64,000 bases of DNA from Flavobacteriales bacterium (GCA_016700415.1 CP065018.1:3540001-3604000), one strand, 5' to 3'; positions 24,416-34,100 are shown, counted from the first letter of the stretch. Numbers and translations are program-made. Notes: generated by a model not told the origin, from the letters alone.

Positions 24416-27402
24416 CAATGAGGCAACTTACGCAACGCCTGTGTGGGATCCAATTTCTCCAACGCCAGCACGATACGGATACGGTCCCCGAAGTTGAAGC
24501 CGCGCAGGTCCTGCTCTTTTTGGATGTCCTTCGAGAAGGCCAGCGGTACCCAGATCTCGGCGATGTCACGCCAGATCCGGATGCCAAGGCCCACTTCCCA
24601 ATTGCCGCGCCAATCGGTGGTCTTGCCATCTTGGGTAATGAAGGTCACCGGCGCGGCACCGTAATTCGCAAAAGCCGTAAGCGGCAGTGCAAAGGGGAAG
24701 TCCACGTTCATGTTCAACGCCGCGATCCAGGTGTCCGAGGTGCCCAGGGCCGTCGGTGTCCGGAATCCACCTTGGTCGATGTTGAACTGCACGGCGGTAT
24801 TCTGCCCAACGTATTGCCTGTCGAAATACAGGTGGTCGTAGAGCAGGTCGCTGCTGCCCCAGTACATGCGCCAGCCCATCTCGGGGCGCATCAATGAGCG
24901 GTCCTTATCCAGGAAAGTGCCTGCGAAAGCACGGAAGGAGACCCGGTGCTTCTTGGCGTCATAGATCGCGCTCCAGGTGGCGTCCAGTGAAAGACGGCTG
25001 AAGACCTCGCTGTTCAAGGATGTAACGGTGATGTCAAAGGGATTGAAGCCGGATTTCCTGGAGAAGTTCGCGCTCAGCTCATGATAGACGGACCTGCTGG
25101 TGCTGTTGATCGGCAGATCATTGGTCGGAGTGCGATAGGTCCCTTCGGCATGGTTCCACAAGATCACGCTCCGGTAGCGCAGGTAGGCTTCGGGGCCGGT
25201 GGGCTTCAGCCTCGGATCGAACTGGATGCTGGGCACTACACGTTGATACCATTGCTCCACATCACTCACGTTGTAAAGCGATGCCGCAAAGCCGGAGATG
25301 CCGATATGCACATTGCGCAGGACGCCACTTCGGAGCCGGTCCTCGTTCCACATTATCCTGGCACCTCCGGCCAGCCTTCCGCTGGAGAAGCCATAAAGAG
25401 GCGCTGCGGCCCATTCGAAACGTTGCGAGGGATACAACGTGTTGTACAGCGCCAGCCCGGCCATAAAGCCGTCGTGCGTGTTGTAGCCGATCACGGGGAA
25501 CCAGAAGATGCTTCTGCGGTCTTCGCGTTCCAACCGCCCGAAGAACTTGACCGAAGGAAGGCGTGTTCTTTTCAGCAGCCCGAAGGAGCGTACCTCATCG
25601 TCACGCCGGTCAATGTCCATGGTGCGAGCGTCCACGTCGATGCGCACACGGTCCGCATTGGACCATGGCAGCGAGACGGTGTTCTTTCCATGCTCGCTGT
25701 CGATCCAAGTGGTGCCCAAGCTGTCCGTGCCGTTCCAAGCCGTGACCGGAAAGGGAAATCCTGAAACTGCGGTGGACCGATACGTGAGTTGATCCCCCTT
25801 CAGCTTCCGGGCCTTCGCGTTGGGCTTGTCCGCAGTTCCGATCAATTCCCCGAAGCACCAATTGAGATTCTTGCCGCTGGCTTTTTCATAGCTGGCCTGT
25901 ACATCGGCTGGTTGTGGATGCTTCCACGCCCATTCGTTGAAATAGGCTTGGGTGCAGGAGTCGAAACGGTCGGCTCCGAGGTCATGGTAGAGCTGGTCGA
26001 AGATGAGCGCGGTCTTGGCATAGACCGTGACGCCGTAGCCTATTTCCGTGAACGCGGTGGATTTGCTCCCGGTCGGGGAGTCCCAATTCCGCCGGGCATT
26101 CAGCCGGTACAGCAGTTCGTTCTGCCGGTAGGGGATACTTTTCCCACCGGTCAGAATGCCCAAGGGGATACCTTGCACGTCGGTCGACTTCCTATTGGGA
26201 TAGCGCTCGCCCAGATAGCGCTGCTCGAAGAAGCTGTTCATGCCCTCGTCCATCCACGGGTGATCACGCTCGTTGCTGGCGAGCATGCCGTAGAACCAAT
26301 TGTGCCCCACTTCGTGCGCGATCACATCATCGAGCTCGTATGTAGAACTGGCGTTGCCGATGATGGTGATCATTGGATACTCCATACCGCCGCCCGCCGC
26401 GATGGTACCGTCGACAGCGGTGCAACTGGGGTAGCGGTAGTCGCCGATCCATTGGCTATACAGTCGCACGCTCTCGTTCACGTAGGTGATGGCATCGGAC
26501 CACACCTCGGCATTTCTCGGGGTGAAGAGCGTCCACGTGGTCACCGTTCGGCCTGATCGTGGCAGCGTCACCTCCCCTTTGCGGACCTGGTAGCGTTTGT
26601 CCGCGAACCAGGCGAAGTCATGTACATGGTCCTGCCGGAAGCGAAGGGTCTTTGTATTGCTGCTCGAAGGAGGGAAGGCGTTCGACCGTTCAGCATTTAG
26701 CACTGCCGCGAGTGAATCCATCCAAGCTTCTTCCCCGGGGTTGTCCACAAGCATCCCCGTGGCGCCCATGACATAATTTGCGGGCAAGGTGATCGATACG
26801 TCGAAGGAGCCGAACTCCGAGTAGAACTCGCCTTGGTCAAGGAAAGGCATGGCGTGCCAACCGGTCTTGTCATAGACCGCGGGCTTGGGATACCACTGCG
26901 TGATGTAGTACGCTTGTCCGGTATGCCCCAGTCGCGAGAATTTTGCGTCGGGGACCTTCACATGGAAAGGTGTGGTGATCCTGACTTTCTCCCCTGTCAC
27001 GATCGGGGCGCTCAATACAAGCCAAGCGATGTCCGGGTTGTCCGGTGCCAGTCCCCACGCCAGCTTTTGCCCTTCGCTGCGGAAGTCAAGGCTGTCGATG
27101 AAGCCGCGATCCTCCGGCTTAGCGAAGTGGAGGCTGAAGTCGTTGTGCGGATCCTTCTGCCGGCAGAGCGCGGTGTTGCGATCGCGATAAGCGTTTGGCC
27201 AGAGGTGGATCCACAAGGTGTCCAGCGCCTGTGGTGAGTTGTTCGTGTAGTCGAATTCCTCATTCGCAAAAAGCTCATGAGCGGAGTCGTTCAGCCGCAC
27301 CGTGATGCGGTAGTCCACCTGCTGCTGAAAATAGTCCTGTGCGTGTGCGAAAAGTGGCGCCGCGAGCAATGCGCCCAGCATCCACGGTCGCACGGCCTGC
27401 AT
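24415..27402 (-). CDS. M1 family zinc metallopeptidase with long C-terminal barrel-like region
   Basis: The protein has 995 residues with a signal peptide (MLGALLAAPLFAHAQ). The N-terminal half is an M1 aminopeptidase: GGGMEYPMI (GxMEN-like substrate loop) near 338, HEVGHNWF near 363 (zinc His pair and catalytic Glu) and WMDEGMNSFFEQR with the third ligand Glu near 386. From about 620 on the sequence changes to strand-rich segments (FFGRLEREDRRSIFWFPVIGYN, GFMAGLALYNTLYPS, LSLDATWSAIYDAKKHRVSFRAF, FNIDQGGFRTPTALG) resembling a surface-antigen or outer-membrane barrel. It would then be an outer-membrane-tethered peptidase. ATG at 27402 was taken over GTG at 27405. It follows the TlpA-like gene directly. 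Confidence 0.88.
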   Translation of the reverse strand: MQAVRPWMLGALLAAPLFAHAQDYFQQQVDYRITVRLNDSAHELFANEEFDYTNNSPQALDTLWIHLWPNAYRDRNTALCRQKDPHNDFSLHFAKPEDRGFIDSLDFRSEGQKLAWGLAPDNPDIAWLVLSAPIVTGEKVRITTPFHVKVPDAKFSRLGHTGQAYYITQWYPKPAVYDKTGWHAMPFLDQGEFYSEFGSFDVSITLPANYVMGATGMLVDNPGEEAWMDSLAAVLNAERSNAFPPSSSNTKTLRFRQDHVHDFAWFADKRYQVRKGEVTLPRSGRTVTTWTLFTPRNAEVWSDAITYVNESVRLYSQWIGDYRYPSCTAVDGTIAAGGGMEYPMITIIGNASSTYELDDVIAHEVGHNWFYGMLASNERDHPWMDEGMNSFFEQRYLGERYPNRKSTDVQGIPLGILTGGKSIPYRQNELLYRLNARRNWDSPTGSKSTAFTEIGYGVTVYAKTALIFDQLYHDLGADRFDSCTQAYFNEWAWKHPQPADVQASYEKASGKNLNWCFGELIGTADKPNAKARKLKGDQLTYRSTAVSGFPFPVTAWNGTDSLGTTWIDSEHGKNTVSLPWSNADRVRIDVDARTMDIDRRDDEVRSFGLLKRTRLPSVKFFGRLEREDRRSIFWFPVIGYNTHDGFMAGLALYNTLYPSQRFEWAAAPLYGFSSGRLAGGARIMWNEDRLRSGVLRNVHIGISGFAASLYNVSDVEQWYQRVVPSIQFDPRLKPTGPEAYLRYRSVILWNHAEGTYRTPTNDLPINSTSRSVYHELSANFSRKSGFNPFDITVTSLNSEVFSRLSLDATWSAIYDAKKHRVSFRAFAGTFLDKDRSLMRPEMGWRMYWGSSDLLYDHLYFDRQYVGQNTAVQFNIDQGGFRTPTALGTSDTWIAALNMNVDFPFALPLTAFANYGAAPVTFITQDGKTTDWRGNWEVGLGIRIWRDIAEIWVPLAFSKDIQKEQDLRGFNFGDRIRIVLALEKLDPTQALRKLPH

Positions 27403-27405
27403 CAC

Positions 27406-28548
27406 CTATTTGAAGATCTCGGCCAGCTTTGCTTCCAAGGCGGGTCCGCGCAGATTCTTCGCGAGCACCTTGCCGTCGCGGTCCACAAGCACGGTGTAGG
27501 GGATGCTGGACACGCCGTACTGCTGGGCCACCGCATTGTTCCAGAAGGCCAGGTCGCTCACGTGCTTCCATGGCAGTCCGTCCTGCTTGATCGCTCCCGT
27601 CCATGCGCTCTTGTCCTTGTCCAAGCTGACGCCGAGGATCTCGAAGCCCTTGTTGTGGAAGCGGTCGTACACCTTCTTTACGTTCGGGTTCTCCATGCGG
27701 CAGGGGCGGCACCAACTGGCCCAGAAGTCGATCAGCACCACCTTTCCGCGCAGGTCGCTCAGGGCGATCTGCTTGCCTTCCGGCGAGGCCTGAGAGAAAT
27801 CGGGCGCCTCGCTGCCCACGGGGATGAGGTTGTCCAGCTTGGCCTGCTGCTCTTCTTGCAGTTGTCCGGCTTTGGCTTGTTGTTCCATGCGGTCCACTTC
27901 ATCGCGGAAGCCTGCGAAGTATTCGCTGTTCGGAATGGTCTTGCGGAGTGAATCGCGCACGGCCATGAACAACGGCAGATCCTGCTGGATGTTCATCCGG
28001 TTCAACGCTGCAAGCACCGCTGGCGAGCTCATATGCGTATTGATGAAGTCCTTGGAGCGCGCCGTGAACGCATTGTTCAGTTCCATATAACGCTGCATCG
28101 CGGCAGAATCGTTGCGGTCCGCTTTCAAGCGCTCCATCAAGGGCTGGTTTTCCTTGTCGAAGGCCATGGACTCCTTGAAGTACGCATGCATGAGGCTGGT
28201 ATTCACCGAGCCTTCAACGAGCTTAGGCTGCTGCAACGAATCCGTCTTGGCCTCGAACACCAGGTTCTCGGCGCTGTCCAACAGCACCACCAACATGTTC
28301 TTTCCGTCGAAATTGATCGAATAGAAGTCGAGCGGCATGGACGGCACCTTCATCACACCCTTGCCTTCCTTGTCCAGTAGCACGCTGTCCACATGCACCG
28401 GCTGGTTGGAGACGAACTTGTCCAGGTAAAGCGTCTTGCCCGCGCCACCATCGACCTGTGCGGTAATGGAGCGCGATTGCGATGTGGCGGTGCAGCCGGC
28501 CATTAATCCGGCCAGAAGTACGAGCGGTGCGAAGATCTTCATGTTCAT
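27406..28548 (-). CDS. TlpA-like thioredoxin-fold lipoprotein with DUF4369-like N-terminal domain
   Basis: The protein has 380 residues with lipobox MAGC near residue 19. Residues about 27-140 fit the DUF4369 pattern of Bacteroidota disulfide proteins (GKTLYLDKFVSNQPVHVDSVLLDKEGKG). A helical linker follows, then a TlpA/AhpC-type thioredoxin domain from about 243 (GSEAPDFSQASPEGKQIALSDLRGK) with active site WASWCRPCR and cis-Pro loop SSIPYTVLVD. It is expected to reduce or isomerise disulfides in the periplasm. The start overlaps the gatB stop as ATGA, and the M1 peptidase gene follows with no gap. Confidence 0.9.
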   Translation of the reverse strand: MNMKIFAPLVLLAGLMAGCTATSQSRSITAQVDGGAGKTLYLDKFVSNQPVHVDSVLLDKEGKGVMKVPSMPLDFYSINFDGKNMLVVLLDSAENLVFEAKTDSLQQPKLVEGSVNTSLMHAYFKESMAFDKENQPLMERLKADRNDSAAMQRYMELNNAFTARSKDFINTHMSSPAVLAALNRMNIQQDLPLFMAVRDSLRKTIPNSEYFAGFRDEVDRMEQQAKAGQLQEEQQAKLDNLIPVGSEAPDFSQASPEGKQIALSDLRGKVVLIDFWASWCRPCRMENPNVKKVYDRFHNKGFEILGVSLDKDKSAWTGAIKQDGLPWKHVSDLAFWNNAVAQQYGVSSIPYTVLVDRDGKVLAKNLRGPALEAKLAEIFK

Positions 28549-30053
28549 TCTTGTTCAAGCATGCGTTTTACGGTCTCGTTCGCGGTGCGCGGGTCGGCCT
28601 TCCCTTTGGTGGCCTTCATCACCTCGCCCATGAACAGGCCGAGCAGTCCTTTGTTGCCGGCGCGGAAGGCCTCCACCTTGTCCGGAAAGCGGGCCATGGC
28701 ACCACGTACGGCTTCTTCGATCACGTCGGCACCGGCATTGGTGAGCAAGCCGTTTGCCTGGGCCAGCTCTTCTGCGGTGCCGGGCTTCTCCAGCATCAAC
28801 GGGAAGAGCTTCTGCGAGGCCAGCGAGTGGCTGATCTTGCCGCCCTCGACCAAGCTGACAAGCCCGGCAAGGCGTTCCGCGGATATCGGCAGCTCGGTGA
28901 TCGAAAGTCCTTTCTCGTTCACCCAGGAACGGACATCGCCCATCACCCAGTTGGCGGCTTGCTTGTACGGCTTCGCACTCGCGTTGCTGGCGAGATGTGC
29001 AGTTACATCCTCATAGTAGAGCGCAGTACCCTTGTCATCCGTGAGGATCTCTGCATCATAACTGCTCAGCCCGAATTCCTTCGTGTACTTCGCCCGCAGT
29101 TCGCGCGGCAGCGGCGGCATGGTTTTTCGTACCGCTTCTTTCTTCGCCTCGCTCACTGTCAATGGCTGGATGTCCGGTTCGGGGAAGTAACGATAATCAT
29201 GGGCCATCTCCTTGCTGCGCAACGAGGTGGTAATGCCTTTGGCCGCATCGAAATTGCGCGTCTCCATGCTGATCGTACCGCCCGCGTCCAACACTTCGGA
29301 CTGCCGCTGCGCCTCGAATTCGATCGCGCGCTGCACGTTCTTGAAGCTGTTCATGTTCTTCACCTCGGTGCGCGTGCCGAATTCCTTGGAACCCTTGGGC
29401 CGGAGGCTGATGTTGGCGTCGCAGCGCAGGCTGCCTTCTTCCATATTGCCGTCGCAGATGTCCAGGTAGCGCACGAGACGGCGCACTTCCACTAAGTAGT
29501 CGTAGGCTTCCTGGGAAGAGCGCATCACCGGCTCGCTCACGATCTCCACCAGCGGCACGCCGGCGCGGTTCAGGTCGATCAAGGTGTTGAAGGGGTCCAC
29601 GTCGTGAATGCTCTTACCCGCGTCCTCCTCCATGTGGATGCGCGTTAGCTCAATGGCTTTCTCACTGCCATCGGACATGGTGATGGTGATGGTTCCACCG
29701 GTGCAGATCGGTGTGGTATCCTGAGTGATCTGGTAGCCCTTGGGCAGATCGGGGTAGAAGTAGTTCTTGCGGGCATAGTGCATGCGCGGCGCGATGGTGC
29801 ATCCACAGGCCAGCCCCAGCTTGATCGCATGGTCGATCACGGCAGCATTCGGCACCGGTAAGGTTCCGGGCAGTCCGAGCGTCACCGGACCCACCAAGGT
29901 ATTGGGGCGGTCGCCGTACGCATTGGGGTCGCTGGAATACGCCTTGCTCTTGGTGAGCAGCTGCGCATGGACCTCCAGGCCCACCACCAGCTCCCATTTT
30001 TCGCTCCAATGCGGGGCGTTGATCACGGCTTCCTTGTTTTCAGGCTTCATCAT
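28545..30053 (-). CDS. gatB: Aspartyl/glutamyl-tRNA amidotransferase subunit B
   Basis: This is subunit B of GatCAB, which converts Glu-tRNA(Gln) or Asp-tRNA(Asn) to the amide. The 502 residues show VVGLEVHAQLLTKSKA at the start, RMHYARKNYFYPDLPKGYQI, TRIHMEEDAGKS and GVPLVEIVSEPV, plus the YqeY-like C-terminal tail (LLGLFMGEVMKATKGKADP) that binds tRNA. gatA and gatC are not in the window. Confidence 0.97.
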   Translation of the reverse strand: MMKPENKEAVINAPHWSEKWELVVGLEVHAQLLTKSKAYSSDPNAYGDRPNTLVGPVTLGLPGTLPVPNAAVIDHAIKLGLACGCTIAPRMHYARKNYFYPDLPKGYQITQDTTPICTGGTITITMSDGSEKAIELTRIHMEEDAGKSIHDVDPFNTLIDLNRAGVPLVEIVSEPVMRSSQEAYDYLVEVRRLVRYLDICDGNMEEGSLRCDANISLRPKGSKEFGTRTEVKNMNSFKNVQRAIEFEAQRQSEVLDAGGTISMETRNFDAAKGITTSLRSKEMAHDYRYFPEPDIQPLTVSEAKKEAVRKTMPPLPRELRAKYTKEFGLSSYDAEILTDDKGTALYYEDVTAHLASNASAKPYKQAANWVMGDVRSWVNEKGLSITELPISAERLAGLVSLVEGGKISHSLASQKLFPLMLEKPGTAEELAQANGLLTNAGADVIEEAVRGAMARFPDKVEAFRAGNKGLLGLFMGEVMKATKGKADPRTANETVKRMLEQE

Positions 30054-30157
30054 CCACCGTCTCTTTTCGGTCCGGTATTAGGGCCACAAAGGTGCGACAG
30101 GTTCGGTGACTTCATCGGTCCGGACCAACACGGTCGAGACCACTTCAGACCCATATT

Positions 30158-30202
30158 TCAGATCAGCGGCCATCAGCCCTTTCAGCGTCATCTGCGTTCC
30201 AT
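30158..30202 (-). repeat. Dispersed intergenic repeat, family B, copy 2
   Basis: It shares 24 identical bases (30179-30202) with 24392-24415 and a related 20-base flank (AGATCAGCGG). It lies 6 bp beyond the stop of the purine nucleoside phosphorylase gene, in the same orientation to the gene as copy 1. Confidence 0.6.
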
Positions 30203-30208
30203 TCGGCT

Positions 30209-31021
30209 TCAGCTCCCCGCTACCATCTCCCGCATGATCAGCGTCAAGCTCGGCTCGGCCTTCTCCGCCACGCGCTGTACCATCTCGTGGGTGGTCTTCT
30301 CGATCCGGCCCTCCACGCCCATGTCGGTGATCACGCTCATGGCGAAGCATGGCAGGCCCATTTGCCGCGCGGCGATCACCTCCGGGACGGTGCTCATACC
30401 CACGGCATCACCGCCGATGATCCGCACGTAACGGTATTCCGCAGGCGTCTCCAAAGTGGGACCGGTGAGCCCGACGTAGGTGCCGGTGCGCACAAGGATG
30501 TTGTTGGCCTTGGCGATGCCTTGTGCGCGGGCGATCATGGCATGGTCGTAGGGCTCGCTCATGTCCGGGAAGCGTGGCCCGAACTCGTCGATGTTGGCAC
30601 CGATCAGCGGGTTCGGGAAGAGGCAGATATGGTCGTTCAGGATCATCAGGTCGCCGGTCTCGAATCCGGCGTTCACGCCGCCGCAGGCGTTGCTGACGAA
30701 CAGCCGCTTGATGCCCAGCAGCTTCATCACCCGCACGGGTAGGATCACCTCGGGCATGGTCCAACCCTCGTAGTAGTGGAATCGGCCCTGCATGGCAACC
30801 ACCGGTTTTCCGCCCAGCAGGCCGAAGAGCAGCTTGCCGGGATGGCCCTGCACGGTGCTCACGGGGAATTCAGGGATGTCGGAGTACGCGATGCTGTGCT
30901 TCACATCGATCTCCTTGCCCAGTCCACTGAGGCCAGTGCCAAGGATGATGCCCGTTTCCGGAGTGAAGCCCGCAGTGGCTTTTTTCAAGTGGTCAGCGAT
31001 GCGTTGGATGCGTTGCAACAT
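30209..31021 (-). CDS. Purine nucleoside phosphorylase, trimeric type
   Basis: This purine-salvage enzyme of 270 residues carries the class 2 (trimeric) PNP motifs: IILGTGLSGLG (phosphate loop), QGRFHYYEG, FVSNACGGVN, YVGLTGPTLETPAEYR (purine site) and AVGMSTVPEVIAARQMGL. It would cleave inosine and guanosine with phosphate. The 5' end overlaps lpxK by 29 bp, unusually long for this window, but both frames are well supported. Symbols deoD, punA and xapA are used for relatives, so I leave it blank. Confidence 0.93.
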   Translation of the reverse strand: MLQRIQRIADHLKKATAGFTPETGIILGTGLSGLGKEIDVKHSIAYSDIPEFPVSTVQGHPGKLLFGLLGGKPVVAMQGRFHYYEGWTMPEVILPVRVMKLLGIKRLFVSNACGGVNAGFETGDLMILNDHICLFPNPLIGANIDEFGPRFPDMSEPYDHAMIARAQGIAKANNILVRTGTYVGLTGPTLETPAEYRYVRIIGGDAVGMSTVPEVIAARQMGLPCFAMSVITDMGVEGRIEKTTHEMVQRVAEKAEPSLTLIMREMVAGS

Positions 31022-32072
31022 GGGATCGGATCAAGGCCTCGAAGGCGTGTGGTTGATTGAGGATGACGGCGCGGATGCCGATCACTGCGATGGGAAGGTC
31101 TTCCAGCGGGCCGGAAATAAGCGCAGTGCCCAAGCGTGCCGAGTCCTTTTCCGTGGTGATCAACGTTTTTTGGCCGGTCGCGAAGCTACTGAAAACCCGC
31201 GCCACCTTGGCCTCGTCCCCGGCGGTGAAGGCATGATGGTCTCCAAAGGCCATGTGCCGAACGGTCCCGAAGAGCGATCTGACATGCGTTTCTAACGGCG
31301 TGGCGTCCGCGATGCCCGTGACCAACAGCGCGGCCGCACTGGGGCCGGTCGGCACGGTCATCGTGCTATCGATCAGTGATCGTGGATCTTCATGTTCCAA
31401 GCCACTGAAGAAGAGCTGTTGCTCGTCCCGCAGCCCCAATTCCTTCCGCCAGCGGAATTGTTCGTCCGGCGTTGGCAACGTCGGGCATTTCGTCACGATC
31501 ACCGCATCGGCCTGTCGTGCGCGATGGGGCAGGTCGCGCAAGTTTCCGGCGGGCAGCAGATGGTCCTTGCTCCAAGGGCGCTGCCAAGTGGTCAGCACGA
31601 TGTTCAGTCCGGCCTTGAGGGCCCGGTGTTGCAGTGCGTCATCGAGAACAACAGCACGGACATCGGGCACCCGTTGCACGATCTCCTTCACGCTGGCCAC
31701 GCGGTCCGCCCCCACGAACACGTGCACGCCGCTGAACTTGCGTTTCAGCATCAAGGGTTCATCGCCCACGGCACGGGCATCATCCATGCGTTCCACTTCG
31801 GCGAAGCCCGTGCCGGTCCTTCCATAACCACGGCTCAGTGTGGCCAATGGCATTGATGGTGCATCCTTGTGTTGGTCCAGCAATGTGCGCAGCACCAGTT
31901 CCACGTGCGGGGTCTTGCCGGTGCCGCCCAAGGCGATGTTGCCGATCACGATGGTGGGAATTTCCGGGATGGTGGACCTGCATGTCCCGCTATCGAACAG
32001 ACCGTGCCGTGCATGCAACACCAAGGCATAGAGCCATGAAAAGGGGAGCAATAACAGGCGGAGAGCGGACAT
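30993..32072 (-). CDS. lpxK: Tetraacyldisaccharide 4'-kinase
   Basis: This lipid A pathway kinase phosphorylates the 4' position of the disaccharide at the inner membrane. The 359 residues begin with a membrane-associated N-terminal helix (MSALRLLLLPFSWLYALVLH), then the Walker A loop GNIALGGTGKTPHVE, RGYGRTGTGF and VVLDDALQHRALK (Walker B-like). ATG at 32072 was chosen because the possible upstream extension is antisense to the Nif3-like gene and not family-like. Confidence 0.94.
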   Translation of the reverse strand: MSALRLLLLPFSWLYALVLHARHGLFDSGTCRSTIPEIPTIVIGNIALGGTGKTPHVELVLRTLLDQHKDAPSMPLATLSRGYGRTGTGFAEVERMDDARAVGDEPLMLKRKFSGVHVFVGADRVASVKEIVQRVPDVRAVVLDDALQHRALKAGLNIVLTTWQRPWSKDHLLPAGNLRDLPHRARQADAVIVTKCPTLPTPDEQFRWRKELGLRDEQQLFFSGLEHEDPRSLIDSTMTVPTGPSAAALLVTGIADATPLETHVRSLFGTVRHMAFGDHHAFTAGDEAKVARVFSSFATGQKTLITTEKDSARLGTALISGPLEDLPIAVIGIRAVILNQPHAFEALIRSHVATHPTHR

Positions 32073-32178
32073 GGCGCTCAAAGATGAGGGTTGTCTGTTG
32101 AAGACAGGGGAGTTCAGGATCTCCCATGCAAAGCCAAGTGCCCTGTGGCTTGGTACCTTGCCGACCGGAACAACGCGC

Positions 32179-33273
32179 ATGAGGATCAAAGAAATAATTC
32201 GGGCACTGGAGCAATGGGCACCGCCTGTCCTCCAAGAGGAATATGACAACTGCGGCCTGCAAACGGGCGATCCGGAGGCAGAGGTGGGCGAGGCGCTCCT
32301 CACCTTGGATTGCACGGAAGAAGTGGTGGCCGAGGCCGTCCGGAACAAGTGCGGGCTCATAATCGCGCACCATCCGGTGATCTTCAAGGGGATCAAGTCC
32401 TTGACGGGCCGTAATGATGTGGAACGCACGCTGCTCGCCGCGATCCGCGCTAACGTGGCCATCTATGCCATCCACACCAACTTGGACAATGTGATCGACG
32501 GGGTGAACGGCGAGATCGCAGACCGCCTCGGCCTGAAACCGTTGCATGTGTTGGATCCCAAGCCGGGGCAACTGTGCAAACTGGCGGTTTTCGTGCCCCG
32601 TGAACATGCCGATACCGTGCGTGACGCCATGTTCGCCGTTGGAGCCGGGCATGTCGGCGCCTACGATGAGTGCAGCTTCAACGTGGAAGGAACGGGCACG
32701 TTCAGGGCGGGGGAGAGCGCTAGGCCTTTCGTAGGGACGAAAGGGGAGCGGCATGGCGAAGCGGAAGTGCGCGTGGAGGTGTTGTGCCCGGCCACTAGGG
32801 AGCAGGCCGTGGTGGAGGCCTTGCGGGCAGCCCATCCATACGAAGAAGTGGCCTATGACCTGTATCCGTTGGCCAACCTGCATCAGGGCATCGGAAGCGG
32901 TTTGCTTGGGGAATGGGACGAGCCGTTGGAGGAAGTGGCGTTCCTGGAAAAGCTGAAGGCAGTTTGCGGGCCACCGGCCATACGACACACCACCCTCACC
33001 GGGAAGCCCGTGAAGCGGGTGGCCCTTTGCGGCGGCTCAGGGGCCTTTCTCATCGGCAAGGCCATGGCCGCCGGGGCGGACGCCTATGTGACAGGGGACG
33101 TGAAGTACCACGAGTTTTTCCTGCCGGAAGGCCGGATGCTGCTGGCCGACATCGGGCACTTCGAGAGCGAACAATTCACCCCCCACCTGATCCAGAGCAG
33201 GTTGGCCGGAATTCTGCCTACCTTTGCGACCCGTTTATCAAAAACGGGCACCAATCCCATCCACTTTTTTTGA
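32179..33273 (+). CDS. Nif3-like dinuclear metal-centre hexameric protein
   Basis: The 364 residues belong to the NIF3/DUF34 family. The metal ligands are visible in EEYDNCGLQTGD, IIAHHPVIFKG, YAIHTNLDNVIDGVN and DIGHFESEQF. A central CutA/PII-like insert (VRVEVLCPATREQAVVEALRAAHPYEEVAYDLYPL) is typical of longer members. The family is often annotated GTP cyclohydrolase I type 2, but its activity is not settled. ATG at 32179 (MRIKEIIRALEQWAPP) is the family start. The zinc-ribbon gene follows after 2 bp, a pairing common in Bacteroidota. Confidence 0.93.
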   Translation: MRIKEIIRALEQWAPPVLQEEYDNCGLQTGDPEAEVGEALLTLDCTEEVVAEAVRNKCGLIIAHHPVIFKGIKSLTGRNDVERTLLAAIRANVAIYAIHTNLDNVIDGVNGEIADRLGLKPLHVLDPKPGQLCKLAVFVPREHADTVRDAMFAVGAGHVGAYDECSFNVEGTGTFRAGESARPFVGTKGERHGEAEVRVEVLCPATREQAVVEALRAAHPYEEVAYDLYPLANLHQGIGSGLLGEWDEPLEEVAFLEKLKAVCGPPAIRHTTLTGKPVKRVALCGGSGAFLIGKAMAAGADAYVTGDVKYHEFFLPEGRMLLADIGHFESEQFTPHLIQSRLAGILPTFATRLSKTGTNPIHFF

Positions 33274-33275
33274 CC

Positions 33276-34085
33276 ATGGCAAAAAGCGCAACGAAGACCG
33301 CTGAGAAGGAGGTGAAGGCACCAAAGGCCGCAACCAAGGCCGAGAATGCCGTCGCGGGGAAACTCATCGACCTCTACCGGCTCCAGCATTTCGATTCGCT
33401 GGTGGACAAGATCCAGACCCAGCGTGGTGAACTGCCCTTGGAGGTGCAGGACCTGGAGGATGAGGTGGCCGGTCTTGAGACCCGTATGAACAAGCTGACC
33501 GAGGATCTCAAGGAAGCCGAGACCGCGGTGAGCGACAAGAACAACTTCATCAAGGATGCCAAGGCGAGCATCAAGAAGTACGAGGCCCAACAGGCCAAGG
33601 TGCGGAACAACAGGGAGTACGATTCCCTGAGCAAGGAGATCGAGTTCCAGAACCTGGAGATCCAACTTGCCGAAAAGCGCATCAAGGAGGGCAAGTACGC
33701 CATTGAGACCAAGGGCACCGTGGTGGAAGAAAGCAAGAAACTCTACAAGGAGCGGAAGAAGGACCTGGACCTGAAAAAAAAGGAACTGGACGACATAATC
33801 GCTGAGACCGAGAAGGAGGAGAAGGACCTGACCAAGAAGAGCGAGGCTGCTGCCAAAGCGATAGAAGAGCGCCTGCTGAAGGCATATCGCCGCATCCGTG
33901 GCAATGCCCGCAATGGCTTGTCGGTCGTACACATGGAGCGCGGTTCCTGCGGGGGCTGTTTCAATGCCATCCCGCCCCAGCGCCAATTGGACATCGCCAG
34001 CCACAAGAAGATCATCGTTTGTGAGCACTGTGGCCGCATCCTTGTTGACGAGTCCATCGTGGACGAGGTCAACGGGACCAAGTGA
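33276..34085 (+). CDS. Coiled-coil protein with C4-type zinc ribbon
   Basis: The protein has 269 residues: a Lys/Ala-rich N-terminus, a long antiparallel-looking coiled coil (about 30-205), then a zinc ribbon of the zf-RING_7 (C4) type with Cys pairs in GSCGGCFNAIPP and IIVCEHCGRIL. Homologues are conserved next to Nif3-like genes and their role is unknown, probably nucleic-acid related. ATG at 33276 lies 2 bp after the Nif3 stop. A long perfect terminator hairpin follows. Confidence 0.92.
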   Translation: MAKSATKTAEKEVKAPKAATKAENAVAGKLIDLYRLQHFDSLVDKIQTQRGELPLEVQDLEDEVAGLETRMNKLTEDLKEAETAVSDKNNFIKDAKASIKKYEAQQAKVRNNREYDSLSKEIEFQNLEIQLAEKRIKEGKYAIETKGTVVEESKKLYKERKKDLDLKKKELDDIIAETEKEEKDLTKKSEAAAKAIEERLLKAYRRIRGNARNGLSVVHMERGSCGGCFNAIPPQRQLDIASHKKIIVCEHCGRILVDESIVDEVNGTK

Positions 34086-34100
34086 TCATACTCCGATAAC

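Noticed and set aside
30993..31021. 29-bp overlap of lpxK and the nucleoside phosphorylase gene as a sign of a wrong start
   Set aside because: The phosphorylase N-terminus (LQRIQRIADHLKKATAG) is family-like and the lpxK end is needed for normal length, so both frames were kept.
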